Source: UBA1309 sp047605645 (GTDB lineage: Bacteria; Bacteroidota; Bacteroidia; Bacteroidales; Dysgonomonadaceae). Taken from it: a stretch of DNA of 64,000 nucleotides. The stretch spans positions 55,048 to 119,047 of the forward strand of contig JASGFJ010000008.1 of the NCBI GenBank assembly GCA_047605645.1, in the 5' to 3' direction. The translations under genes and the position numbers were made by a program. This document shows positions 52,649 to 61,099 of this stretch, in pieces. The notes below the pieces were generated by a model. It saw nothing but the letters and a program-made list of their open reading frames with translations, made no database searches and was not told the DNA's origin. The first letter of the stretch is position 1. Each line of letters starts with the position of its first letter.

Positions 52649-55636
52649 CTATTTCTCAAACCAATTCAAAATAGTTCCCATGGTTTGGCTTCGCTGATGT
52701 TCATCAATAATCGATTCGAGAGGAAAACCCAATACACAGGTGCGATATTTCCCTTTGTAGAACACTCCTGCTCCCAAGCTATTCTCGGCATATTTAAACA
52801 CGGTTTTTGCCTGTCCAGAGGCCGGTTCAATGGCATCAGGCGACTCAATGGCCAGTATTTTATCATTCAACTGTTGTGCAAAAACGACAGGTTGCTTTTG
52901 GGCACTATCCGTATATTCCACCAGGCCGTTTTTAGCAGCTCTTTCACTCGTATATTTATATTTAAGAATGCGTGTCGCAAAATCGTCATCCCCCAAATCG
53001 GGCAATCCTTTGTTCCAGACATCACTTCCTACAAAAGAGCCGGAAACCAGTACGTTTCCTCCACTGAGGCAATAACTCCTGATGCGTGCCTGAAAAGTCT
53101 GCGGAAAAGCTTTATAACGAGAGGATACTGCTCCCCGCCCGATTTTTGTTCGTTTTTGCTTTCCAAGAATCACATCTACCACTGCGTATTCATTCAGCGC
53201 AACCCCATCGGATGATACAGCATCGCGGCTTGCCGACACAAAAGAATAACCGGCATCACTCACCGCCTTGCCATGCACAAAAGGATAGTCAAAGCTATTT
53301 CCGGCAAGCACTCTGGTTTCGAAATTATTGGCACTTGCTCCAAAACCGGGTCGATAGTTATTGACAAAGACCGATCGACGATCGAAATCAGTTTGCGGCC
53401 CCACATAATTGTATTGATTGGTGTAGGGTACTCCATGATCTACATAATCAGCAAATCCGGCTATGGTGTCTCCTACCTGAAAATGATCCGGGGCAGACAC
53501 TCGATCAAAAGCATTGACAATCATCACGACCCCTTTTTCTGCTGATTTTCTGCACACCGATAGTATTTCAGAGGGAAAACTTTCTCCTCCGTCGTTGGCT
53601 GCTGTGACCTTAAAACTGTATATTTTATCTTTCCGAATAGCAATATGCGCCGTATTCCCAACGACAACACGTCCATTATCGAAATCCTTATCATCTTCAC
53701 GGGTATATACAATGTATTTAGTCGGTTTTGCCGAAGGTTCCTTTTCATCTTCCGTCGGCTTCCATCCCAAGACAACCTCCTGTTCTTTTTCTTTGCTGAA
53801 CCGTGCATAGAAATTATTCACCGGAAGTGGCTGAACAATATAATCCGTCTGATGTTGCTGCGCCAGGAATTTTAAAATACCTTTGTAAATAGCACGACTG
53901 ACAGTGAAACGAAAGGCCGGGTCAAGCCCGTAACGCATATCGGCAAAATTCTGATGGGAAAGTACTTCCAGTATCATCGAAGGAACATTCGGTACACGCG
54001 CCTCCGCATACGAACGATTCCATAATTGCCGCCTTGTCCATTTCGGTTCGTATTCACGACGAATACTATTCACTACCTCCTCCATGACGTACTCGACCAA
54101 ATCACGCGAAGTCCAACGAGATTTTCCGTTTTCAAATTGCTGGTTATTAAATTGTGTCATGCAAATCCCCAATGTTCCCACAACGGAATCGTTTGGAGTA
54201 GTTCCGGCATCCGAATGCAAAGCGAAAGCCAAATCCACAGGGACATTCAATCCTTGCTGATTAGGCAATACACTGGATCCTCCTGCCAGATAATTCACCC
54301 AAAAAGCACGACTCTGAAAGTCATCAAGATAATCGTTCTCTCCTTTTGTCCGGCTGTAAACAGAATCCGGCGCACCGGCCCATTGAAGCCAGTAACGTGC
54401 TCCTTCTGTGTAGCGTGGATAGTAACTTAATTGAGGATTGATAACAGGAGCAGGCATTGGAGCAAGGCTATCGGTAACCGATTGTATTTTCGGCTGAGGA
54501 TAGCGGGCGATATTTCCCATACCACCTCCTATTTTGACGGCATCAGCCGTAATTATTGTTCCGTCTTTTTTTCCATAATTCGTTAAAACGACTTTACAGT
54601 TATTGCTTTTCCCTTTATCGAAACAGAAATAACCGAGGAATATCCAGGTGCCGCCGCCCATCTTCTGATTGACACTAAACTTTGTTTGCCCACCCAGATG
54701 ATACACCGTGTATTGTGCATCTTCTGCACTGTTGGGAAGACTTTTATACGAGATATACACAGCATATTTACCTCTTTCAGGCATATCGGGCACCCATTCG
54801 CAGGAAGAAAGTTTCAATGCATTATCCGAAGCCGAAATCTGACGGTATGTGCCCATCCGAAAAGGATTTTCATTCTCCAGATAGAAATCTTTCCGATTGG
54901 CAAATCCCGAATCCGGACCGTTGATCCAACTACCATTTGTATTATTTTCGAGATAGGAAGAATTGGCCGATGAAACATCGTTGTCAATAATCACCTCCGT
55001 GCGGTGGTAATCGCGTTCCCGGGGTAAAAAAACATAAGCTCCGGCATTTTCCAGCATGGGGACAAGAAAAGGAAGGACAAAGCTCTGTGTAAATAAATCT
55101 TCTACTGTCTGAAAAAGCCTTGCCCGCTGAAACTCCCAGCGACGCGAAGGCTGACTGTAATAAAGACCATGGCTTTGCCACAACACCAGATGGGAATTAA
55201 AAAGTCCTTTAGCCGGAACAAACGGGCGTGAAAGATTTTCAACCACAGGGATACCTTTCGGATTCGCAAACAGATCGGCAACTTCTCTATTCTCCCGGAC
55301 AAGAAATTCAATCGGTTGGGTATCGGTAAAAATCTTTAGGGAAAAAGCTGAAAGAGAAGCCGGAAGCATAGACTTAACACCGCGATAGATTTCTTTGACA
55401 GAGGGATTGGTGAAAGAAAGATAAGACAGGTTGATATTGGCATACATTTTCAGTTCTTGGCCGCTCTGAATCACAGAATCGAGTCGAATATCGGGTACAT
55501 ATACTGTTCGCCGGGCCAGCTTGGTGAGGTAACTCTCAATTTCTGCTTTTTTGACAATAGACAAACTCTGCGCCACAGCCGACAGTGAGAGTACCAGGAG
55601 AAATAAAGCAATATATGTTGTTTTCCGCATATTCAT
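52649..55636 (-). CDS. Large exported protein: split amidase-like domain with golvesin-like insert and Fn3 domain
   Basis: A 995-residue protein with a signal peptide (residues 1-22). Homologues in Bacteroides are often labelled xanthan lyase, which is doubtful. SHLVLWQSHGLYYSQPSRRW with RARLFQTVEDLFTQSFVLPF (about 146-185) resembles the first part of an Amidase_3 fold. A golvesin C-terminal-like beta domain follows (about 270-370). Then ALHSDAGTTPNDS (about 470) and PSMILEVLSHQNFADMRYGL (about 545) resemble the second part of Amidase_3. Residues 625-705 look like a fibronectin III domain and the rest is an unassigned alpha/beta domain. A cell-wall amidase role is inferred. It has a TAATTTTG box at 55692 and no operon partners. 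Confidence 0.8.
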   Translation of the reverse strand: MNMRKTTYIALFLLVLSLSAVAQSLSIVKKAEIESYLTKLARRTVYVPDIRLDSVIQSGQELKMYANINLSYLSFTNPSVKEIYRGVKSMLPASLSAFSLKIFTDTQPIEFLVRENREVADLFANPKGIPVVENLSRPFVPAKGLFNSHLVLWQSHGLYYSQPSRRWEFQRARLFQTVEDLFTQSFVLPFLVPMLENAGAYVFLPRERDYHRTEVIIDNDVSSANSSYLENNTNGSWINGPDSGFANRKDFYLENENPFRMGTYRQISASDNALKLSSCEWVPDMPERGKYAVYISYKSLPNSAEDAQYTVYHLGGQTKFSVNQKMGGGTWIFLGYFCFDKGKSNNCKVVLTNYGKKDGTIITADAVKIGGGMGNIARYPQPKIQSVTDSLAPMPAPVINPQLSYYPRYTEGARYWLQWAGAPDSVYSRTKGENDYLDDFQSRAFWVNYLAGGSSVLPNQQGLNVPVDLAFALHSDAGTTPNDSVVGTLGICMTQFNNQQFENGKSRWTSRDLVEYVMEEVVNSIRREYEPKWTRRQLWNRSYAEARVPNVPSMILEVLSHQNFADMRYGLDPAFRFTVSRAIYKGILKFLAQQHQTDYIVQPLPVNNFYARFSKEKEQEVVLGWKPTEDEKEPSAKPTKYIVYTREDDKDFDNGRVVVGNTAHIAIRKDKIYSFKVTAANDGGESFPSEILSVCRKSAEKGVVMIVNAFDRVSAPDHFQVGDTIAGFADYVDHGVPYTNQYNYVGPQTDFDRRSVFVNNYRPGFGASANNFETRVLAGNSFDYPFVHGKAVSDAGYSFVSASRDAVSSDGVALNEYAVVDVILGKQKRTKIGRGAVSSRYKAFPQTFQARIRSYCLSGGNVLVSGSFVGSDVWNKGLPDLGDDDFATRILKYKYTSERAAKNGLVEYTDSAQKQPVVFAQQLNDKILAIESPDAIEPASGQAKTVFKYAENSLGAGVFYKGKYRTCVLGFPLESIIDEHQRSQTMGTILNWFEK

Positions 55637-55691
55637 TCTAATTTTTATAGTTAAGTATCCCTAGTTTAATGATAAGAATAACCTCAACCCA

Positions 55692-55699
55692 CAAAATTA
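55692..55699 (-). promoter_or_regulatory. -7 box (TAATTTTG) for the large exported protein
   Basis: TAATTTTG on the minus strand matches TAnnTTTG and lies about 55 bases before the start codon. Confidence 0.55.
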
Positions 55700-55821
55700 G
55701 ATTTTTTACTGAGAAGATCAGAATGGAGGAAGTTATTCTTTGTTGGAGGCATAAATAATAAACCGTCAATACCTCCTGTTTTCTTAATAAATGCAACCTC
55801 TATGCAATCTTATTTTCAAAA

Positions 55822-55860
55822 AAAGGCTTGCCATGGAAATCATCCGGACGGCAAGCCTTT
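55822..55860 (-). terminator. Terminator of the cbpA-cbpM operon
   Basis: AAAGGCTTGCC and GGCAAGCCTTT form a perfect 11-pair stem, 27 bases behind the minus-strand cbpM gene, with TTTTTGAAAAT following on that strand. Confidence 0.85.
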
Positions 55861-55886
55861 GCTTCTTGAATATGATTGTTGTAAAC

Positions 55887-56210
55887 TTAAAAATCAAAAA
55901 TCTCTTCTTCTAAATCATCCCCCATCGTCAAACGGGACAACCTTCTGCGCATCACGTCCATCTCCTGTTGCATAGTATCCAGCTGACGCAACAGACGTTG
56001 AATAACATCAATACCAGCTACATTAATATCCAAATCCTGATGCCAACTTACGAATCGATCCAAATTGGCCAGCTGATCTTCGGGAATGTAGTTGGCTTCC
56101 TCTTTTGCTTCCAGCTCAATTAAGCCTTCACGGGCTAACAATTTGATAAAATCGGGTTCGATATGACGACAACCGCAATATTCTTCAATAAGTATCCAAT
56201 CTGTTTTCAT
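55887..56210 (-). CDS. cbpM: Chaperone modulator CbpM
   Basis: A 107-residue helical protein with MerR-like features: residues 1-55 (ILIEEYCGCRHIEPDFIKLL, AREGLIELEAKEEANYIPED) and a coiled tail (IQRLLRQLDTMQQEMDVMRR). CbpM binds the J domain of CbpA and inhibits it. The gene starts 14 bases behind cbpA in the same direction, the usual pairing. Confidence 0.9.
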   Translation of the reverse strand: MKTDWILIEEYCGCRHIEPDFIKLLAREGLIELEAKEEANYIPEDQLANLDRFVSWHQDLDINVAGIDVIQRLLRQLDTMQQEMDVMRRRLSRLTMGDDLEEEIFDF

Positions 56211-56224
56211 AACTTCATCCTCTT

Positions 56225-57169
56225 CTATTTTTTATTAGCCAATTGGCGAAACAACTCCTTCTGATCTTCAGTCAGATTTTTAGGTATATCCACCACTAAG
56301 GTTGCAATCAAATCACCAAATATATTTTCTTTTTTATACACAGGAAAACCCTTTCCTTTCAACCGGACTTTAGTCCCGTTTTGAGTCTCAGGTTTAATTT
56401 TCAGTTTTACTCTTCCCTCCAGGGTATTGATCGTTGCTTCTCCACCTAATATGGCAGTGTACAAGTCGATATGTTCGGTAGCATACAAATTGTCACCTTC
56501 GCGACGGAAATGGTTGTCGGGCTCTATCACAAAAGTGATGTACAAATCTCCCGCCGGAGCACCGTTATATCCCGGAGCACCTTGTCCCGAAAGTTTGATC
56601 ACTTGCCCGTCGGCAATACCTGCCGGCACAGTGATACGTATTTTTTTCCCATTGACATCCAGGGTGTGTTTCTCTGTTTTACCAGCAGTCTGCAAAGACA
56701 GATGCATTTCGGCCCTCAAATCCTGTCCGCGAAACGCAGAGGCACCTCCTCCGGAAGTCCTTCCGCCACGATGTCCGAAAAGCTGTTCAAAAAAATCAGA
56801 GAACGAACCATCATCCTCACCTGAGAAATTCCGGGAATAAGTGAATCCGTCGAAATCGCCTCCAAAGCCACCCGAAGTATACCCTCTGTTGCCAAAATCT
56901 CCACTCTGGCCTTGTTGCCTGCGTGCTTGTTCAAATTCGTCAGCATGCTTCCAATGCTCTCCGTATTCGTCGTATTTTTTTCGTTTTTCAGGATCACTAA
57001 GCACTTCATTCGCTTCGTTTACCTGCTGGAATTTTCGCTTCGCTTCTTCATCGTTCGGATTCATGTCCGGATGATATTTGCGTGCTAGTTTCCGGTAGGC
57101 TTTCTTTATGTCGTCAGCAGAAGCGCTTTTGTTAAGCCCTAAAATACTGTAGTAATCTATAAAAGCCAT
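56225..57169 (-). CDS. cbpA: DnaJ-type co-chaperone CbpA
   Basis: A 314-residue class B J-protein. The J domain covers residues 1-70 with the HPD tripeptide in RKYHPDMNPND. A Gly/Phe-rich linker (about 85-155) and two C-terminal substrate-binding domains follow (DLRAEMHLSLQTAGKTEKHT, GDLYITFVIEPDNHFRREGD). There is no cysteine zinc finger, which separates it from DnaJ. It delivers substrates to DnaK and, as CbpA, may bind curved DNA in starved cells. cbpM follows at once. Confidence 0.95.
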   Translation of the reverse strand: MAFIDYYSILGLNKSASADDIKKAYRKLARKYHPDMNPNDEEAKRKFQQVNEANEVLSDPEKRKKYDEYGEHWKHADEFEQARRQQGQSGDFGNRGYTSGGFGGDFDGFTYSRNFSGEDDGSFSDFFEQLFGHRGGRTSGGGASAFRGQDLRAEMHLSLQTAGKTEKHTLDVNGKKIRITVPAGIADGQVIKLSGQGAPGYNGAPAGDLYITFVIEPDNHFRREGDNLYATEHIDLYTAILGGEATINTLEGRVKLKIKPETQNGTKVRLKGKGFPVYKKENIFGDLIATLVVDIPKNLTEDQKELFRQLANKK

Positions 57170-57825
57170 ATATCTCTTGTTTTATTAAAGTTTTCTGTTT
57201 TATAAAATTAGCTTTAAAATAAGCATACTATATGCAACTATCAATTAATATGCCATAACACCTGATTTGTCAATTTGACACTATTGTTAACCCAAATGAA
57301 AGTAGAAGGTATTACGAACTCTTAAGAAGAACAAGTATTCAGAAAATCTGTTCAGATTCCGATGTAATACATCCCGTTTCAAAGCATCTTTTATTCCATT
57401 GACGTTTTACTCGTTGTCAGATAAAAATGACGACTATTCCAACCCTCGGCCACCCTCCTATTCCATAGATGTTTACTCGTCGCCTCCTTTGGAAAATTAG
57501 AAGGACAACCGCATTCAACACCCCATACTTACGATAAAAGAGACAAGAATTAAATAATAATTCGTTAAAACGAAAAATACAGCACAAAGAAAGCATTTCG
57601 TTTCAAAAATAGAAAACACCAGGCACTCTATATTTTTATTTAGAAACACATTAGTGACAGGAATATACTAATATTGCAAAATAAAGACAAACTCTTTTTA
57701 CAAAAATAATCTCTGAATTTCGAATATAAATAATGTTGTTTCACGTAATGAGAGCCTACCGGCAAGTGATTTGCATATTTTTTCACTGCCAGATGTTCCA
57801 AAAACATGTTATGGTAAAACCCAGG
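57170..57825. other. AT-rich intergenic stretch with a short direct repeat
   Basis: No gene is supported. TATTCCATTGACGTTTTACT (57392) recurs in altered form as TATTCCATAGATGTTTACTC (57459); in translation both give YSIDV followed by a different frame end. The rest is AT-rich without visible motifs. Confidence 0.4.
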
Positions 57826-58000
57826 ACAGCTCTTTTCCTTTCACAAGGAAACCTCGCTTTCACGGGCTCTTACAGTTGTTATTGGAGTAACACTCCATAA
57901 ATAACAAATCAGAATAGATACCTTCTATTCAGGCGATTACAATTCAGGCAACAGCTATGCACGCACATACGGCTTTTCGGTTCGTTGTGTGGCGAAATAA
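57826..58000 (+). pseudogene. FISUMP-domain C-terminal remnant
   Basis: The frame 57826-57900 reads TALFLSQGNLAFTGSYSCYW then SNTP and a stop. After a frame change, 57929-58000 reads SGDYNSGNSYARTYGFSVRC then VAK and a stop. This is the end of the FISUMP (Fibrobacter major paralogous) domain, whose usual pattern is LFLPAAG...GYYWSSTP...YGFSVRCVKD. The intact protein at 61100 ends in the same way. The N-terminal part is lost. Confidence 0.75.
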
Positions 58001-58010
58001 ACAAAATAAC

Positions 58011-58208
58011 ATGAAAGTAAGCAACCTGGTTATCAGGACATCTACAGACACTATGGGGAGCGCCAGAACCATTCTTTTGACCGGTAACCATTTGGGAATA
58101 TCGCCCCAACTGCTTGCAGAACAGAAGATTCCCATTCAGAAAGTAGCTGACGGAGAGAGAAATAGCTTCCGGAAGCTTTCGATGAATAAAACCAGGCAAT
58201 TTGTCTGA
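58011..58208 (+). CDS. Small hypothetical protein
   Basis: A 65-codon frame starting MKVSNLVIRTSTDTMGSA and ending NKTRQFV. It is basic, without a signal peptide or recognised family. The ribosome site is weak and it lies between a pseudogene and the thioredoxin-fold gene, so it may be chance or a leader peptide. It is listed because its amino-acid composition is not odd. Confidence 0.3.
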   Translation: MKVSNLVIRTSTDTMGSARTILLTGNHLGISPQLLAEQKIPIQKVADGERNSFRKLSMNKTRQFV

Positions 58209-58301
58209 AGAAACAAATGTGTACTACTTAAGCCAATCATGCCTATTACAAAAAAACCATATCAATCAGTTTGTCTGTTGAAACAAAAAAAAGATTACAT
58301 C

Positions 58302-59687
58302 ATGTGTAAGTATAGATTAAAGATAAACCTTATCAAAGCACAAAACATCTGCGTGAAGTTTTCTATAATCCTGATTTTATTGCTGTGCGAGGAGTTATGC
58401 CTCAAAGCTCAAACCATCCAGCTCTACTTTCCCCATTTTGGTGGTTCGGAATACGTTTTCTCTCTGATACAGGGAGACAAAAACGACACTATCCGGCAAG
58501 GAAATATGGAGGCCGACGGACGCCTTACCCTAACCATCCCTGAAAAATACAAGCAATACACAGGTATGGGACAATGGATACTTAAAGGAGGAGGAGGACT
58601 AAGCTTTGTGGTCAACGGAGAGGATTTTTCCATATCAAGTGAAGCCAGGATACCAAGCGATGAAACCATTTTCTATACCGGTTCACCGGAAAACTCCTTC
58701 TTGAATCAGTACCTTAAGAAGCAACAAACTATTCTGGCAAAGATAGATGCCATGCAAATGGCCATGCAAGCATACAAATCTTCTTCAAATCCTATTAGGG
58801 AAGAAGAGTCGGGAAAAAGTGCAAAGGAGCTGCTTTCCGTTTTCCAAAAAGAACTGGATAGACAACAACAGGCATATAATCAGCTAAAGGACGAAGCAAC
58901 AGCCAGCTCACTTCATGCCGCAGGTTTGGCACAAGTGACTGATATCAGCCGGGGATTGCCACAGACAATGCCTTCGACTCCCGAAGAGACTGCCAAACAG
59001 TTCAGAGATTTTGTCCTCAACAAATTAGATATGCATGTGCTCTACACTTCCGGACATTGGTCGGCTGTTCTGAGCCGGTTTATCAACCTGTACACGATCA
59101 ATGAGAGAAATGCTTCTTTATTTATTCCCGATATCATCCAATTGCTTCATCGCATCAAATCGGAAGAGGTATATACCGCATTGGTAGAAAAAGCCATTAT
59201 GGCCTGCGAAAAACAGAATTGGAACGATTCCGAAATGCAACTTGCTTTTTTCCTGTTGAATGACAATCGTATCGGAACTCCTTCCGGAAAAGTAAGTAAA
59301 CTTTATGCTTTATTTAAATTAAAAAATGGGGCGAAAGCTCCTGCTCTTACACAAGGCATCCTGCCAAAAGGCAAAACCTTGCTGGTATTTTACGAAACAG
59401 GTTGCGGCAATTGCTTGATACAGCTCGATAAACTGACAGAGGAATATCCGAATCTCAAAAAAAAGGGATACCAGGTGGTTAGTGTTTCGGCAGATGTGGA
59501 TAAGGAACTATTTGAAACATCTGCTCAAAAATATCCCTGGAATGCCAAATACTGCAATTTCAAGGGATTTGATGGAGATGATTTCAAAAATTACGGAGTT
59601 ATCGGCACACCTACATTTTACCTGATCGACGAGAATGGAATGATACAGGGACGATATGCACGTTTAGCAGACACGGGATTATTGTAA
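58302..59687 (+). CDS. Exported thioredoxin-fold protein (TlpA-like) with N-terminal DUF4369-like part
   Basis: A 461-residue exported protein. A basic start and a hydrophobic segment (FSIILILLLCEELCLKAQ, ending near residue 38) act as signal peptide. Residues 40-130 form a beta domain as in DUF4369 (YFPHFGGSEYVFSLIQGDKN), residues 145-330 are helical, and residues 335-461 form a thioredoxin fold with the active site CGNC in YETGCGNCLIQLDKL and the cis-Pro in VIGTPTFYLID. Such proteins reduce or oxidise disulfides in the periplasm. The ATG at 58302 is chosen because it starts a normal signal sequence. It may be part of the surface-protein region that follows. Confidence 0.85.
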   Translation: MCKYRLKINLIKAQNICVKFSIILILLLCEELCLKAQTIQLYFPHFGGSEYVFSLIQGDKNDTIRQGNMEADGRLTLTIPEKYKQYTGMGQWILKGGGGLSFVVNGEDFSISSEARIPSDETIFYTGSPENSFLNQYLKKQQTILAKIDAMQMAMQAYKSSSNPIREEESGKSAKELLSVFQKELDRQQQAYNQLKDEATASSLHAAGLAQVTDISRGLPQTMPSTPEETAKQFRDFVLNKLDMHVLYTSGHWSAVLSRFINLYTINERNASLFIPDIIQLLHRIKSEEVYTALVEKAIMACEKQNWNDSEMQLAFFLLNDNRIGTPSGKVSKLYALFKLKNGAKAPALTQGILPKGKTLLVFYETGCGNCLIQLDKLTEEYPNLKKKGYQVVSVSADVDKELFETSAQKYPWNAKYCNFKGFDGDDFKNYGVIGTPTFYLIDENGMIQGRYARLADTGLL

Positions 59688-60239
59688 CCGGTCTGCTAAT
59701 CAAATCGATACATCTGCTGAACAGGGACAGCTAATCATTCCGAGATACCCCATCAGCTTTGGCCTCAAGCTCAATGAAGTTTCATCATTAAAAACAGAAA
59801 GTTTTTTAGCAGAAGCAATAAGAAACAATACTTGTAAATCCCCCCAAACAGCTCGATTGTGAAGGACAAGAAGCCATAAAATCAAAATATATGTTCCGTT
59901 TATATAAACCCATCGTACATCCGTTTACACAGGCGACCAATATGTTCTAAATAAAGAAGAAGAAGTGATTATAACAAGAGAGACACAATCGTCACAATTA
60001 ATCCCCGACCCCTTGCTACAAAAGCGAAAACAAAGCCAAGTTGCGAACATAGAAAAAAAATATCAACCAATACTCTCTTTTTGAAACGGATTAATAAGTA
60101 GAATATTGTAATATTGCACTTTCAACTAAGATGAGAGTAAACTCACTTTACAGAATAACTACAAAACCCTTATTATAAAATATGAATTTGCAATTTAAAC
60201 TCTACCCATATTATCAAACGTATTTCGCATATACTAAAA
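59688..60239. other. Intergenic stretch, possibly decayed coding DNA
   Basis: A frame without start codon ends at about 60084 and reads TSVYTGDQYVLNKEEEVII, then PDPLLQKRKQSQV. It could be the C-terminus of a lost protein but is not recognisable. Nothing else is supported. Confidence 0.35.
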
Positions 60240-60240
60240 A

Positions 60241-60285
60241 ACCTGTACAGATATTCTATTCAGGATACAGGTAGCTTCTTTTCAC
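60241..60285 (+). terminator. Weak stem-loop
   Basis: ACCTGTA (60241) and TACAGGT (60266) pair over 18 bases and are followed by AGCTTCTTTTC. It lies far behind any gene and is a weak call. Confidence 0.35.
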
Positions 60286-60516
60286 AAACAGTTAAATTAC
60301 ACCTCTTCTTTAAAATTCGATTTTTGCTGTATCTGAATCTTTTTCTATAGAAAATGCTGCCTTCAATGAACATCCAGGCAAGATCACCTCATGTAAGAAT
60401 CTGAGAACGATCTTGTTGCAACAGACAATAATCGCTACTTGACGAACAACAATGGCTCTAATCTACAGAGAAATAATGTCCATTAATACCAAACCTCTAA
60501 CATTAATTACTTTAAT

Positions 60517-60852
60517 ATGAAGCAAAGCATAAATTATATTCCATCGCCAGAGACAATGCTCAATAAAACAAGCGGATTCCATAATACCTCCGAACAGAAA
60601 CAAACGAATCGTATCATAACAGCTACGAACAATCAAATAACAAAAGCCCTCTTGACAACAGGCGACCACACAGCAGCCCAAAGCAATATAACCCAAAAAC
60701 GTCCATATATAAAACCCGAAGTGAATACGATATATGTTAAAATAGAAGGCTCCGGTTTTGCCGCTACTTCTGCCAGATTTTCGTCCTCTGTCTATATCTA
60801 TGACGTAGAAGAGGCAGGAAACATAGACGACAGTGAGTTGACCGGTCTATAA
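60517..60852 (+). CDS. Small PYIKPE-type protein next to a fimbrillin gene
   Basis: A 111-residue protein without a signal peptide. The first 60 residues are Asn/Thr/Gln-rich; the end has RPYIKPEVNTIYVKIEGSGF, AATSARFSSS and DVEEAGNIDDSELTGL. Short Bacteroidales proteins with a PYxxPxxxxxxxE core, a small-residue cleavage-like AA(T/S)S stretch and an acidic tail are often encoded next to fimbrillin or FISUMP genes; their function is unknown. The position 250 bases before the fimbrillin-FISUMP gene fits this pattern. I infer a link with that surface protein, and a peptide that is processed is one possibility. Confidence 0.6.
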   Translation: MKQSINYIPSPETMLNKTSGFHNTSEQKQTNRIITATNNQITKALLTTGDHTAAQSNITQKRPYIKPEVNTIYVKIEGSGFAATSARFSSSVYIYDVEEAGNIDDSELTGL

Positions 60853-60925
60853 TCCGAAAAAGGATTAGTCTATGTATCAGGATTAGTCTAGTTATAAACA
60901 ACACATCCTGCAATTCTATCATAAT

Positions 60926-61099
60926 AATGGAACGAAATATGATTTTTATCCAATCAGACCTGTAGAGACGTTGCATGCAACGTCTACCAGTAAAAATTTA
61001 ATCGTATGGAACAAAATATGATTTTTATTCAATCACCCCAAACAAGGATTAAAAAATCAGGCGAGTTCCACACCACCTAACAGAAAAAAATTAAACCGT
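60926..61099 (+). repeat. Repeated leader element, copy 3 (partly doubled)
   Basis: TGGAACGAAATATGATTTTT (60928) recurs as TGGAACAAAATATGATTTTT (61007). Between them lie the perfect palindrome GACGTTGCATGCAACGTC (60967-60984) and CAGTAAAAATTTAATCGT. The second half has GATTAAAAAATCAGGCGAG and ends AACCGT before the ATG at 61100. Order and parts match copies 1 and 2. Confidence 0.75.

Noticed and set aside
60517..60852. Small PYIKPE-type protein as a confirmed RiPP precursor
   Set aside because: No modifying enzyme, radical SAM gene or exporter is next to it in the window, so I kept it as unknown.
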